The translations under genes and the position numbers were made by a program. 64,000 bases of DNA from Incurvaria masculella (lineage: Eukaryota; Arthropoda; Insecta; Lepidoptera; Incurvariidae), in assembly GCA_946894095.1 (NCBI GenBank), contig OX335645.2, forward strand, positions 21,971,001-22,035,000. The letters are read 5' to 3'. Shown here piece after piece: positions 33,107-45,957 of this stretch (positions are counted from its first letter, which is position 1; every line of letters starts with the position of its first letter). Under the pieces are notes generated by a model, which worked only from the letters and a program-made list of their open reading frames with translations, did no database searches and was not told the origin of the DNA.

Positions 33107-34203
33107 TCACACGATGTAGTTGTGTGTGGGGTCGCGCCGCACGCCGCCGAGCGCGAAGGGCCAGGCGCGCGCGCGCAGCGCGGCCGTCACGTCCCCGCGC
33201 AGAAGCGCCAGCACGTCGTCCAGGAAGCGCATCGCGCGCGTGTCCGCCCGCAGCGCGCGCGCCGTCGCCGCGCACCACGCCGCGCGCCGCGTCTCCGCCT
33301 GCAACCAACACGCACACCGGTCAGTCGCCGCGCCGCCAGTCAAAACGACTGCTCGAAGTCGTCGAGCGCGACGGAAAAGCGTCGCGCGAGCACCTGCATG
33401 TCGTCGTGGATCTCGGCGAGCTCCGTGCGCAGGTCCCGCGACTCGGCCAGCATGAGGTCGAGCTGACGCGCGGCCGCCGCGAGCCCGCACTGCGCCGCCG
33501 CCACCGACGTCGCCGCCTCGTCCTCCTCGACGGCGAGCGCCATGCGCGCGAGCCGCTCGCGCTCCGACGACAGGGCGTCCTTTCGGGAGGCGCGCGTGCG
33601 ACGCGGGGGAGGCCGCGCCGCCGTCGGCGGCGACGCTCCGAGCTCGGCGGCGCGCAGCTCGTCCGCGAGCGACGGCGGCGCCTCCTCGTCGCCCTCCTCG
33701 TCCGAGGAGTAGCGCGCGGGCGGGGGGGAGCGCGGCGGCGGGGAAGGCGGGGGCTCCGGCGAGGGCCCCGAGTGGCCGGTCGGGCTCGGCGAGAGCAGCG
33801 TGCGTTGGAGGAAGTTCCACGCGTCGTCCGTGATGTGCGGGTCGAGGTCGTCGTTGTCGGGGGCGCGAGGCGGGCGGCGCGGCGCCGGGCGCACGATCTC
33901 CTCGAGCGCGTCGCGGCCGGGGTCGTCGGGCCGCAACAGCTCGAGGATGCGCAGGCGGGGCGGAGAGACGCCGTCGAAGTGGTCGTAGCGCGAGACGAGC
34001 TTGCCCTTGCGCGGCGTCGTGTGCACGTCCCCGGAGGGCGTGTAGGCGCGGAGCGTGCCGGCGGGGCCGACGAGGCGGTAGTTGCGCAGCTTAACGTGCC
34101 CCTCGGGCGAGAGCACGCTCTCGCGGCAGCCGTCCGGCTCGGGCTCGATGATCTCAATGAGTGCGGGCGCGGGCGCGCCGCCGCCGAGCGGGTGCGGGTT
34201 CAT
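33107..34203 (-). CDS. Unidentified GC-rich protein with C-terminal coiled coil
   Basis: I do not recognise this gene. An unbroken frame from ATG 34203 to a stop at 33340 gives 287 residues: an ordered-looking N-terminus (IEIIEPEPDGCRESVLSPEG; HVKLRNYRLVGPAG), a Pro/Arg/Ser-rich acidic middle (SSDEEGDEEAPP), then a helix-rich end (QLDLMLAESRDLRTELAEIH). Removing a 95-bp intron (33393-33299, CAG|GTGCTC to TTGCAG) swaps the last 18 residues for a longer end, AETRRAAWCAATARALRADT through DPTHNYIV, stopping at 33107. Both forms look plausible. A Kozak-like context (CAGCGATGA) supports the ATG over the upstream in-frame one at 34365. Long opposite-strand frames here are GC shadows. Confidence 0.6.
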
Positions 34204-34430
34204 CGCTGCACTGGGGCGCGCGGGCGGCGCATCTCTCGGCCGCACAAATAGGATTAGCGGCCGACGCGCTGCAATCGCAGCCCCCACCGCGCGCCGCCGC
34301 CCGACGCACGTCGATAACGCGCCGACGAGAAAGTGGGCGATGCGCCGGACACGGCCGCGCCGCACGCGATGCCGCGTCGGTGAACGACTGCAGTTACTGT
34401 TTTTGCTGCGCTGTGGTTGCGTGTATCACC
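34204..34430 (-). promoter_or_regulatory. CpG-rich upstream region of the 33-34 kb gene
   Basis: CpG-dense sequence directly before the chosen ATG, becoming AT-rich beyond about 34430. Inferred promoter. Confidence 0.35.
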
Positions 34431-34699
34431 TGATACGTAGTATTGATAACGAGCCTAATGAAACACGTGTTATTCTAAGAAATATCTCAGAAAACAAAAT
34501 TTTACTGGCCATTAAATACTATGTACATCCGGTATATCAGTCGAAATTTGCGCTTTTACATAAGTCGATATATTCCGTGATTAGGTCATTTAAATTTGAA
34601 TTGATATCATACAATCAGTTAATATGCATACAGTGTGCTGTGTGGGTTCTGGCACGTAAAAAATATACAATTGGACCCACTAAATGTCTCCGTGTCCAT

Positions 34700-34895
34700 G
34701 TCTTAAGAGGCTTAGGTTCGGATTCTACGTAAAATTGCAGTTCCCCTTCCTTGCTTACTAGTGGTACAATTATTTCGATGAGGTTCCATAGCATGAACGA
34801 TATGGTCGACGCGGTAATGAAAATTTTATGTTTTTTTCCATACAGTTCTATGTAGGTAGGTCCTGGCAATTCACCTGGTTCTCATGAGGTGAACC
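34700..34895 (+). repeat. SINE, diverged copy
   Basis: GGTTCGGATTCTACGTAAAA, ATATGGTCGACGCGGTAATG and the GTAGGTCCTGGCA block follow the SINE order. Confidence 0.5.
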
Positions 34896-34949
34896 ATCAC
34901 AGTCAGAGGTGTGTGTTTGCAGTGTTAGGTGTGGTGTTAGCTGTTACTA

Positions 34950-35660
34950 AAACTGGGGGTGAGCACGCTTCTATCTTTATTTCAAATTATACCCACGGTA
35001 GATGCGCGCTCGACCCCATTGTGGCTGCTTAGATAAAACCAATTGAAGCTTGTCGTGTTTGCCTATTATTGGGCTGATTCACGTAACCAAAATTGTAACA
35101 GTGTTATTATAAGTGTATTGTGTAAAGTCTGTTGGCAATCCTGCAGTAACATTTATTAAAAATCAATTAGTAATTTAAGTAAAATTAATATAAATAACCT
35201 ACCAGCTCCCATATAGCGGGCTCAAATAATCACACCGGTGTCGTATAATGATATTCCATTATTCTCTCTATTTCGCTATCTTTGTCTAATCGTTCCCAGC
35301 ATTTCTGGCTATTTCGTCTACCCATATCTCCTGAGGACATCATCCACCTCTTTTGCCGCCTGGGCCTTCCCATTGGGTGACTTTATTTTCCACGTTTTGT
35401 TCGAGCAGCGTGGTCAGCCTACTTCAATCTGAGTCGATAATAGTGTCCCTATAGCACCCGCTGCCATTTATGGATTTTCTTTCTAGAGGCTTTGTTCATA
35501 ATTCACGTTTGACAAACGCGTGCCAAGCAGGGAAGCAATAGAGAATTTTCAGGGAAGTTTTCATCATCATAATCAGATCATCTTTTTTACACAGAATTAT
35601 GATGTGCGATTTCTTGCATGATTTAGGTGCTTTTCTTTCGAATATATGTGAATATTTCAG
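34950..35660. other. Intergenic DNA
   Basis: No gene or named repeat recognised. Confidence 0.4.
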
Positions 35661-36210
35661 TTAAGGTGGCCCAACCCGGCGGGCCCAACTCATTCGCGGG
35701 CACGGAACAAAACCGTGCTGTAGCGCTCTGGGACCCTCTCTGTTTCAAAGAATAAGACAGGCTCCGTGATGAGGAAGATGCAACATGTCCACAAAAAAGA
35801 CAATGTGCATAGTGTATGATTTGGTAAGATTTACGAAAATTTTAATTTCAAAACGACTTATAGCTAAAAGTAAACCACGACCGCTGTAGTCAAAAATCTA
35901 ACAAAAACCAAATAGATAATAAATCTTGATTAAATAAGCTATGTCTGATGACTAATCTTTTTACGATGTTCTTACTTTATCATTGCGTAATCTACCTCCA
36001 AAGTTATTGTATAAAACGCGCGAAAAATTCGAACTTTCGGACCTTATAACTTAGAAACCAAACAAAATTTTACAACGCCAATGGTCATCAGACATCTAGT
36101 TCGATCAAATAAAGCTATTTCGAGCAAAATTTTGGATCTCTGACAAGAAATATGGGCGTGATCTTCTTTCCCCTTTTGTATGGGGAGATGAGCGGGATGG
36201 GCCACCTTAA
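35661..36210 (+). mobile_element. TTAA-flanked MITE, copy 3
   Basis: Full-length copy between TTAA sites, same orientation as 7248-7795, with TTAAGGTGGCCCAACCCG and GGGCCACCTTAA ends. Confidence 0.9.
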
Positions 36211-37070
36211 AACTTTTTATGTCAGTTTATAATGATTATGTATCCTAACATTGATTTTTCAAACGATTTGTTATTTTTTAAATATGTTCGATTACTGTTG
36301 GTTGTTCATTCTAAAAAAAATGTAGGACTAATTAAGTATAAACAGTGCGATTGATTGCAGCTCAACAAAGATTTTACACAAAATATGTACCTACAGAAAA
36401 TTACTTATCTAGTATGTAGTAAGTAAATACGTCATTACAGCAATCTGTGGTTAGCCAATGGAAGATAATGAATGTACTTACCGGCGGCACTCAGCCCACA
36501 GACTGCACGACGCGACAACCGGTAACAGCAGGGACGAACGAACTGATTATTGCTGAAAAGGCAAATAAACAGGAAATACTTTTAAGGGAGTGTTATCACC
36601 CGATCACATTCAGTTCCATACATGAAAGCACATTTTAATATTTTTTAAAATAACTACAACTGATTTTTAAAATTAAAAAAATATGAAATATAAATTGGTT
36701 ATTTAGCTGTATTTGAAACTTATAATTATAAATATCTAAGGTTCCCCTTCTTTGTTAAAACATTTTACGCATTTGTATACATTTTTTATGTGTCTGAGCA
36801 ATCAAAGCATCGGGGTCTTACAGTTTTGTCTGTATGTCTAGACCATCAAATTTACAAATGTATTTTTTTATTATAGAAATTATTTGTAGTTATTTTTAAA
36901 TTAAATTAAATGATGTTTTACTTACACCCTTATGGGACTGAATGCAATTAGGTGCTAACACTCCCTTAACAGGGAAAGCTAGTCCTCGTGTCCTCTTGTT
37001 TGGTACATATTAATGCTTCAAGCTTTATCTACAACGAAGTTACAGGGGGTTAAAATTGCCCTGGGATTTG
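36211..37070. other. AT-rich intergenic DNA
   Basis: No gene or named repeat recognised. Confidence 0.4.
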
Positions 37071-37074
37071 ACAA

Positions 37075-37212
37075 AAATGATAGTACGGTTGTGGTGGTAG
37101 CGGCAATGAAAAATTGTTCTTGTTTTTCATTCAGTTCAGTGTAGCCCTGCTAATAAAGGGAAGGTCCTGGCATGGCACCTAATGCCTTCGGGAGTGTGGT
37201 ATTAGTGGTAGT
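37075..37212 (+). repeat. SINE 3' fragment
   Basis: GTAGCGGCAATGAAAAATTG, then AAGGTCCTGGCATGGCACCT: a close match to the family 3' half, followed by (TTTA)n. Confidence 0.7.
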
Positions 37213-38860
37213 AATTTATTTATTTATTTATTTAAACACATGACAAATACAACATTTCACATAACAGAAATCCAAGGCGTAGAAATGTAGCATACCTAAT
37301 TACAGTATAAAAAAGAAAAAGACAGACATTTAATTAACTATGGATGAGTTAACTTTCAAATAGCCTTCCAAAAATGTCGAGCACACTCTCTCAAACGTAC
37401 TTCTCAGATTTTCAAACACATCACATTCAGGTGTTGACAGATGCATTGTGGTGATGGAAGCCATCCATGGGCATTAAATCGTTGATGAAGATAAAACATA
37501 GTGTAACTATCAATGAGTCCAATTGGAAATTCGTGCAAATTAGCACCTTCAATGATAACATAAGCAACTGCCCGGCAGGAAACTGGTACTTAATGCATAA
37601 GAAAAGCTTTGGTCGAATGCCGAAGGACGGGAGCCCATTTGTGGCAAAATCAAGGCTCTGGTGTTAAACACAGTCAGTGGCTTCAGAGATGACCAATGCC
37701 ACTGCCAGCGACTAACTAAACTGGTCCAGTCTTTCGGCCCATATTTGTATAACGATAAGATTTTCCCGTTGACCTTGTTTTTTTACCGTACTCGTTATCA
37801 TCTAGAAGTTTATTATCCAGAAGTTTAAGTACGTTAGGAGCTGCAAATTGTTAATGCGCTTCATAACTTTAAATGAATAACAAGTTATCGCAATGGGCCG
37901 ATAGTGAGAAGAGTACGCTACAGTGGCTCTCTTCTAGCTAGATGTAATGATATCCCGGGTGAAGGAGAGACGCAGGAGACGGGTGTTAATTCAGGGTAAC
38001 ATATTTACAGCGCAATGCCAGGAATAACATCAGGAACACTACTCTTCGAAGTGTCTAACGTCTTCAATTAAGTCTAGAGTATAGTATCAGCTCTTTCATA
38101 GAAGTCCCATAGTGTGCTATTGAGGAATATCGGGCCTGCACCCTAGTCATCAACGTTAAGATAAGTGAGAAAAGATGACCAAAACTGTTCGCCTTCTTCT
38201 TCACGGGCATAGCGAGTGATCCATCAGAACGCTCCAGGGGAGGTGTCGCGGCTACTTGACGTAAGAATCCATAGGGACTAGTCTCTCTTCAATTTCGTGA
38301 TCGTTCTTAAACTTGGCCACGGTCAACGCTCGCACTGCACGCAGCACGCCTTGCGTTCGCTACGTCCTTGTAGCCATTGTTCAGGGCTGGCCTGTTTGTT
38401 GGAGTTGGTCTTCGTTTCAATTTTGTAGCCCTCCCATCATTTAGAGTCCGTAAAACCCCACCTCCTATTTTTGACTGAGATTCAAATTTTCCAACCTGCA
38501 TACTCCTTCTATCTCTCAGGTAGCTGGGTATTCTCTTTATAATCACTTCATGCCCAAAAGTTGTGTCTGTATCGTCGATTTGATGTCTCTGACGATTCCC
38601 CGTGATATAGGTCGGTGTGAAGGTCCTGACATGGCACCTACTTCTCAAGAGGTGTTTTGGGCTTATATATGACAGGTGACAGGAGGTACGGCATTAGAAC
38701 TTTTGAAAGTCTTAAGTTTCAAGGAGTTTTAACGAACAACTGGACACATATATGTATGCAAGTACTGTGCCGAGTTGATCTTTTGAACTGGCCTGAAGGA
38801 AGGTTTCGGTTTGCCAAGCGGAAAGCTTCATACATTTCAGGAACTGCAGGCGGATGGATA
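37213..38860. other. Intergenic DNA with degraded frames
   Basis: No host gene recognised. A 113-codon minus-strand frame (38307-38648; RIPSYLRDRRSMQVGKF) looks protein-like but unplaced, and a weak SINE tail (TGACATGGCACCTACTTC) overlaps it near 38620. Confidence 0.3.
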
Positions 38861-38875
38861 CGGCCCTGGAAGAGC

Positions 38876-39095
38876 CCGCGATGCTACCTATCGCATTGTT
38901 CTAGATCCGTGCGATACCGCTATCAAGCGATAAGTCCCGCGATACGGCGGACACGTCACGGCACACCAAGTGAACGTTATTTTGGCGGTTTTTTATCATC
39001 AGCGGTTGGTCTGGGGTACCGAGCGAAGCCGCCAACCCCGGGCGATGGTATTCGAGACCTCTGCTGATCCACGACCCGGCTTTTTTTTATCTTTT
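38876..39095 (+). repeat. Probable retroelement 3' end
   Basis: A GC-rich block with a GGGGTACC...AACCCCGGGC hairpin ends in CCACGACCCGGC followed by a long T run. Family unknown. Confidence 0.3.
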
Positions 39096-40200
39096 TTTTA
39101 CTGAAATATCGCCGATCGAATAGTAATTAGCATCCTGATATCTGCCGCACTGGCGATGGCGGGTTGATTATTGAAAGTGCATTTGTTGACGAAAACTTAC
39201 CGTTGTTGGTCAACTGGATTCGGTGACGATAACGCTGCGTTAGGGAATCAGAAAAGGTGTCTTGTGGAAAGGTCAAAGTTCTTTTCATATTTTACTTGAA
39301 AATATAAGTACGACGAAGGTGGTATCGGATATGAAAGAAAACATCCAATCCAGGCAATCCGTTTTGTGCCTAGGTAGGTACATTTAAAAAAACGAAGAGG
39401 TCTGGTTCGTTATGGTCCACTTCTAATCAATCAATATTAGTTCGGCAGCCTATTGAAGGCCTCCTTGCAGTTTCTGCATTGATTGCATTTTTTTTAAATT
39501 AGATAATATTGAAACAGTATTTTCCTTCAGTTCATTCCATGAACTTGAATGAAAATAGTAACATGATAATAAAATTGTGTCACCAATTTATCTTGGATGA
39601 AAAACCTAAATTTCAATCCATATCACGCGAATACATTTAAAAATAAAAATGAAAGTGACCTCAAAATCAGTGATATTCATGTTTTATGCAAAATTATATT
39701 CAATTACATGATTCTTCTACCATGCAATAGGTTTAGTTTTTTTTCCAAATCTCAATCGTGTGTTGATTGGATTCTTGAAAAAAAATTAACCTTCAAGTTT
39801 CCATTCAAGAATTTATTTCATTTCTTCATTTTAATTACTTATATAATTAATCTTTACTATTTTTGCTAGATGTCAGATTTTTCTTTGTTTGAATTGCTTA
39901 GATTACTAAAATAAATATGTTAGAGTTTCTGTAACCAAGTAATGCAAGCAAGGATTCCGTTAGAAATATTTAGATGTTTGCGATTGTTTAGAATATATAC
40001 GTATTTTTTTAAACTAATAATCCTCGAAAGAAATAATCATCCCACTATGAATAGGGGTAGTTAAAGATCACAACCGTTCGTATAAATATCGTGGCCTCTT
40101 TTGGATGTCCTAATCAAAGGGTTTCCAAGTTTGTAGTCTTTCAATTACAACTTTATCTTATGTGTAAAAAAAAGAATAAAAAAAAGTGTAATAAAAATGT
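39096..40200. other. AT-rich intergenic DNA
   Basis: No gene or named repeat recognised. Confidence 0.4.
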
Positions 40201-40219
40201 ACCCAGCACACATAGAAAC

Positions 40220-41130
40220 TATGTACAATGACGGGGCCGGCGCTAACCTCCAATATTTCGAGGTTATTTTTATTTAATCTCAGCGTCAGGCAAGAATAAA
40301 CACCCGTAGAAAAATCAAAATATTAAAGTTTAGACTATTATCTAGTGTATGCCGTAAAACAGTTTAAATGCGTTCCTTTTAACCTTAAAAAAATGTGTTT
40401 GTAAAACCTTTACTAGGTTATTACTAAAATGTTTTCGGATAGACAGTGTTATAGATCGCTTACTTGTTTAAGTCGACGTTTCGTCCACCGCATTGTGAAC
40501 TTCTTCAGACTTCGCGGCGCGACCTGGAGGACGACACGTCGTCCAGTCAGAAGTCAACTGCAGGTCGTCGGCTGCGAAGATTATAGCTGTGGGTAGCTCC
40601 AGCCGCCGATGAGGGTAGTTCCACAGCACGTTGCTCGGCGAGAAATTTATCCGTGCAAACGATGCTTACGATGGTATCGGCAACTGAAGCCTCGTGGTGC
40701 TTTGTTGCGCCAATAAAACATAATAATAATAATACAAGTAAGCTATTTATAACACTGTCTATCCTAAATCATTTTAGTAATAATGTGTAACAACAGTGAA
40801 AGTCTAAATAAACATATCTATACTAGGTTGTCCTAGGTCGGTAGAGCCGGCTTGAAAGAAAAATATATTTTTGTTGTACAATATCGCATATTTATCTAGT
40901 GAATAAGCATGAAAGATATATTAATTCCCTTAAAAAGTAGACTATACACATTAAAAATCTAAATTTCGCTCGCCTGAAAACGATTTTTATGTGCACACAG
41001 AAATGAACCCTAACCAAACTCAATGCTTTCGGAGGTGCTATTATCGTTTGTTTGCTAAACGCTGGACTCAGTTGTAGGCTTAAACACAACAAGTCAAACA
41101 CAACAAGAGGTGGACAGTTATAACAAAATA
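40220..41130. repeat. Interrupted copy of a repeat shared with 49365-49800
   Basis: CCAATATTTCGAGGTTATTT, CCCGTAGAAAAATCA and, after an insertion, ATTTCGCT...ATGAACCCTAAC recur in the same order at 49365-49800. A Penelope-like piece (about 40440-40760) interrupts this copy. Confidence 0.6.
40440..40760 (-). mobile_element. Penelope-like element end with hammerhead-like core
   Basis: The minus strand carries CTGAAGA (40508-40502), a 6-bp stem with one G-T wobble, then GAAACGTCGAC. This is the same layout as at 56086-56132 in the Penelope-like fragment. Confidence 0.5.
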
Positions 41131-41350
41131 GATAACCTACCATCTTGTTTGTAGTCTTGTATTGAGATTGTAGCTGTGATAGACAGAATATAATGATTCC
41201 TTTATTCGGGTATCCGACGTAGTACTATAAGAGGCGTACTCCTGCTGAATAGCCAGGCTAATGTTTCACATAAGTTGTGGGTCAATAGACGTCTCATTAG
41301 ACGGGCAGTTTGTCCTTTTTTATCGGAAACATTCTTGCACCTGAGCCTGT

Positions 41351-41685
41351 AGTCCCAGTTGTCACCTACGGCAAACCGATCGACTGGCGTTTTCCGTAAA
41401 AACGTCAAACTCCATACAAGTTTTTACTAGATATTCTGTGGTTTTGCTTCTTCAAGCTGTCAAAGTCAGACTCGGACTTCCGATTTGTATGAAAACGCGG
41501 AGTCGGCGTAAACGGCAACGTCGACGTATTTACGGCAACGTTGAGTAAGATGTCAAATCAAACTCGGACTCGCAAATGTTAGTTCGATTAACGCCCACTG
41601 CGCGCGCTTTTCAATTTCTCCATACATTTAAAAACGCCAGTCGATCGGTTTGCCGTAAACGCCAATTTAGGTGACAACTGGGACT
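41351..41685. mobile_element. ~335-bp foldback MITE, copy 1
   Basis: Ends AGTCCCAGTTGTCACCTA and TAGGTGACAACTGGGACT, with inner arms carrying GGCAAACCGATCGACTGGCG and its complement. No coding capacity. Confidence 0.88.
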
Positions 41686-41985
41686 ACAGACTCTGAGCTC
41701 CAACTGACAGGCGATACATTCGTAATTAGCCTTGATGACACCTATACTTTACTTTAGTTGCTCACCCTATGCTACGGCATACCCGGCTAAGGTGTCTGCA
41801 AATACTACGTCCCAGGTCAAAGCCCACCCTTGATTCCAGGGTAGCAGTGTGTTACCACCTGGCCTCTTGTCATCGTCGCGAAAAACAAAAAGGTTTTCTA
41901 GATAAAAGAACGTTTCCAAGTTTCCATTTGACTTCTTTGTTTGAAATATTATGTTTATTTTATAAAATAATCCCTGCTACCCCAG

Positions 41986-42227
41986 GGGGTCCATTCAGAG
42001 ATAGAGTGAGTTCGAGTTCGGGAGTGAGTTAACCTAAAAATAGGTGGGAAATATATTATTATTTAAATAACGGAACCGTTATTTATACTTCCAAGGTATT
42101 TACGGGACGGACCAGATTTTTACCTAACTGTAATGATATTCAAAAAGTGTGGAAACATTAACTACGTAAAAAAGTGAGTTGATATTTAGTGACGAATTCG
42201 AACTCACTCTTGCCCTGAATGGACCCC
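41986..42227. mobile_element. MITE with GGGGTCCATTCAG ends
   Basis: GGGGTCCATTCAG...GAGTGAGTTCGA and TCGAACTCACTC...CTGAATGGACCCC are mutual reverse complements at the two ends of 240 bp. Confidence 0.85.
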
Positions 42228-42344
42228 TGCTATGTTTATGTCAAACTGAAATCGTTAGATTCACTGATTATAATGGTAAAATAGTATTTAAGGTAAATCG
42301 AATTTCAATTACAATAATAATAATAATAAAAAACTATGATGCGG

Positions 42345-42600
42345 GTCGTAAGAGAGGGGCGGATCGGATCGGTTCATGGGTTCAAATTCCGCCAAGTTCA
42401 TGCACAGCTTTCTGTTTCTGTGTTAAAAGTGCAAGTGTTCGTACCATCGCATTCAAAGAAAAGATGGTCGAAGCGGCACTGACAAATTGTCCTTGTTTTC
42501 CATCCAGTTTAATGTAGCCGTGCTCGTAAATGAAAGGCATGGCACAGAATCTTTCGGTACTGCGGTGTGTTGTGATATTATCATGGCGGTGGTATTTGAA
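42345..42600 (+). repeat. SINE copy
   Basis: GGTTCAAATTCC (B-box like), ACCATCGCATTC, AAGATGGTCGAAGCGGCACT and GTAGCCGTGCTCGTAAATG appear in family order. Confidence 0.75.
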
Positions 42601-42649
42601 CCTGCAAACAAATCCTGGCTTCGCGCCTGCTGCTAGGCAGCACTCGAGT

Positions 42650-42880
42650 GTGGAGTGGGTTTCGTCACGCGGCGTCGACGAGGCGAAGGGCGCGTCACGC
42701 CGAGGGGCGCGTCACGCTCAGCGTCACGCCGAGGGTCGCGTCGCGTCACGGCGGCGGCGCGTCGCGTCACGCGCCGAGGGCGGTCGCGGTTCGCCGTCAA
42801 CTCGATCGAGTGGCGAACGGCCGCGAGTGCATGGCGTCGCGTCGCGTCGGCCGCGGTCGCATTCGAGACCATTGCCAACT
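42650..42880. repeat. CpG-rich low-complexity repeat
   Basis: Irregular repeats of GCGTCACGC and GTCGCGTC give three overlapping frames on each strand and no splice context, so it is not taken as coding. Confidence 0.7.
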
Positions 42881-42913
42881 CACAGGACATGTTTTGTTTC
42901 GAGTGCTTTCCCT

Positions 42914-43258
42914 TTTTAGGGTTCCGTACCCAAAGGGTGCCAATGGAACCCTATTACTAAGCCTCCGCCGTCCGTCCGTCCGTCCATCCATCCGTCCGTC
43001 CGTCCGTCCGTCCGTCCGTCCGTCCGTGCGTCTGTCACAGGGCTGTATCTCATGAACTGTAATAGTAGGCAGCTGAAATTTTCACAGAGTGTGTAGTTAA
43101 TTTAAGAATTTGCTCCTATAACAACAAATAGATAAAAAAATAAAATAAAAAAAAACGTTTTTTAATTTATATACAAAAAATGTGTTTTTTGTGTAAACTG
43201 TACGATGGTCCAGAACCCTTCGTGTGCGTGTCCAACTTCCACTTGGTCAGTATTTTTT
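42914..43258 (-). repeat. RTE-associated repeat with (TCCG)n
   Basis: Reverse copy of the 27110 family: GGGTTCCGTACCCAAAGGGT, GCCTCCGCCGTCCGTCC, then a long (TCCG)n tract. Confidence 0.85.
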
Positions 43259-43417
43259 TGTTTTTAACGGGATGTCATGTGATCTCCTCACCTGCATTCT
43301 CGTGTCGTATGCTTTCGACGTGCGCTTTCCATAAAATAGTTTAGAAATAATTTAAAACCATTTAGCAGAGATTTATTTGCATGTAACTGGACATGCATGG
43401 ACATGGGCACCACCCGC

Positions 43418-43622
43418 TGTCTGATATTCACAAACCGCATTCCTCGAAGGATTTAGATGCCATGCCAGGATTACCCTCCTATGAGCACAGAAGGGAGAAC
43501 ACAGAAAATTTTGCATTGCCGCTTTGAATGAAAACCTAGAAGGGGAAGAGGTCCTACAGTTTCACATGGATTCCAAACCATGAAACATCTTCCATTCGTG
43601 ACGAAATTCACTAATCAAGATA
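43418..43622 (-). repeat. SINE copy
   Basis: ACCGCATTCCTCGAAGGA, TTGCCGCTTTGAATGAAAA and ACATGGATTCCAAACCATGA in reverse order of the family. Confidence 0.7.
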
Positions 43623-44083
43623 ACCCATTTTCCGTTTATACACCACACCAACCGATCCATATTTCTTCATGTATTTTTTTATTAGGTAAACCTGAGTCAA
43701 ATTACAGAAAAAACGATGTGCAATGAACACTTTTTAAATATTTTAAAAACGTATCCAAAAGTCGCTGTAAATTACTGATGTTTGTTAATTATATAGCTTG
43801 TCCATCTAGCGGAGAGTAGTGGAAGCAAGTAGCAGTAAATACAATGCGCTTCAACAATTTATTCGTGCCTATCGCTTAGTGTTATCGCATATTACAGCGA
43901 CTATGCTATCTATTTACATGGTTGACTGAATTACAAAAATCTGGGTTTAACGTAGATTTTCATTAATTCTTTTGATTTGAAGACAGCCAACAGCAGTCTC
44001 AGGGATCAGGATTTTTTAGCGGTTGTCAAAGCGATTTCCTTCACGGACTGTCAATGCCTCGCGTTTATGGAATCTGAGTGGTC

Positions 44084-44455
44084 AGTCTGAGTTCTCACCT
44101 AAATTGGCGTTTACGGCAAACCGATCGACTGGCGTTTTCGGTGAAAACGTCAAACTCCATACAAGTTTTTACTAGATATTATGTGGTTTTACTTCTTCAA
44201 GCTGTCAAAGCCAAACTCGGACTTCCGATTTGCATGAAATCGCGGAGTGGACGTAAACGGCAACGTCGTCTTATTTACGGCAACGTCGTCGTATTTACGG
44301 CAACGTTGAGTAAGCTGTCAAATCAAACTCGGACTCGCAAATGATAGTTCGCTTAACGCCCACTGCGCGCGCTCTTCAATTTCTCCATACATTTAAAAAC
44401 GCCAGTCGATCGGTTTGCCGTAAACGCCAATTTAGGTGACAACTGGGACTTCGGG
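44084..44455. mobile_element. Foldback MITE, copy 2
   Basis: Same ends and inner arms as 41351-41685, with a short internal duplication of GTCGTATTTACGGCAACG. Confidence 0.88.
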
Positions 44456-45059
44456 TACTGATTCCTCTTGAAATTAGGTCCTCCTCATCTAGTCAATTGT
44501 ATAAGAAAGCGCCTGAAATAATTTTACTTAGACCAAAATAAAATGTAAACCATTACATTTTTTTATTAAAATTAGAAAATTTTGTTTTCTCTCCAATTCC
44601 TTTTACCCCTGAGACACATTTATATACACTTGTAAATTGGTTATATTTTGGCTATAATTATTATATTAATTTATTTAGTTTAGGTGTATTTTACTAATCT
44701 TTATTTTAGTATTCTTTTGTATGTAGATATTTTTATGTATGTTTACAAGTTATATAAAGTTAATTGCTATTTGTATAAAAAATATTTATGTATTTCCTAG
44801 TATTAAAATGCTCTTAATTCCTTAGGCCTTTCTCGAAGGACAAGCTGTAAAAGAAAAACCGGTTGCCGATGTATATAATTAGTTAAGAAAAAAGTTAAAT
44901 TGTTAAGTAGAATTACGTAAAATATTAGATTATGAATGTTATTTTAGTTACAGTAATTTATTTATTTATTTATTTAAGCCTTTTTAGCACACATATTACA
45001 ATTTTATTTATTTATTTATTTATTATTATTATTTTTTTGACCTAAAGTTATCTTATATA

Positions 45060-45200
45060 GCTCTAGTGCCACCCACTGCAGGGCTTAGGCCTCTCTTAAC
45101 CTTAGAGGTTTTGAGGTTGTGGTCATTTTCCTCCCTGGGAGACCAACCCTACCTGGGAGTAGATACTTGTAGTATCATTTGATATCAGTTACACTGACTG
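45060..45200 (-). repeat. Repeat block also found inverted at 51780-51925
   Basis: GTGCCACCCACTGCAGGGCT and TACCTGGGAGTAGATACTTG recur as the reverse complement about 6.7 kb away. Family unnamed. Confidence 0.7.
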
Positions 45201-45651
45201 ACACATGACTTTAACTATTGCTATAGATTTACATTAAACAATATTGTACAAAAAAGTCATCATGGTGAGACCCGAAAACAATTTACAATATTAATATTAA
45301 GCACACAGTTATACATATACACAATACAGAAATCAAACATAAATAATAATTGTTACAGTAATAAAGGCTTATTATTATTAATTCTTTCTGTCTACCACCA
45401 CGTACTTACATCCCAAAGGTTGGTAGGTAGAGAATGCCCTTGGGCATTGAGCCCGCATTTTGTACCCATTTTTAAATGTGAAATATTTGGTGCAGGAGCG
45501 CTGTTGTGACAAATGTGCCTGAGAATAATTAAAATAAAATATTTCCTCTTCTAATGTTAACACTCAGAGTGTCCGCAGCTATCATTTATACTTTATATGA
45601 ATAAACAGTGGTCCTTTTGCCATTTTACACTTTTCAACCGACTTCTAAAAA

Positions 45652-45957
45652 CCGGCCAAGTGCGAGTCGGACTCGCACACGAAGGGTTCCGTACCATCGC
45701 ACAAGATTTAAAAAAAACACGTTTTTTGCATTATATTTGTATTAATTATTATTATTTTATAATGTTACCTATTTGTTGTTATATCGGCAAAATAAATACA
45801 TAATCTGTGAAAATTTCAGCTTCCTACCTGTTACGGTTCATGAGATACAGCCCTGTGACAGACGGACAGACGGACGGACGGACGGACGGACGGACAGCGG
45901 AGGCTTAGTAATAGGGTTCCGTTTTCACCCTTTGGGTACGGAACCCTAAAAAAGGAG
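45652..45957 (+). repeat. RTE-associated repeat with (GACG)n
   Basis: GGCCAAGTGCGAGTCGGACT at the left, a (GACG)n tract, and GGGTACGGAACCCTAAA at the right. Confidence 0.88.

Noticed and set aside
33124..34251. Plus-strand 375-codon arginine-rich frame
   Set aside because: It lies opposite the minus-strand gene at 33107-34203. Its composition (Arg/Ala runs) is what GC-rich antisense frames give, with no domain-like segment.
42530..43055. Several overlapping 85-135-codon frames in the GCGTCACG region
   Set aside because: Low-complexity CpG repeat: open in many frames at once, no splice sites or conserved motif.
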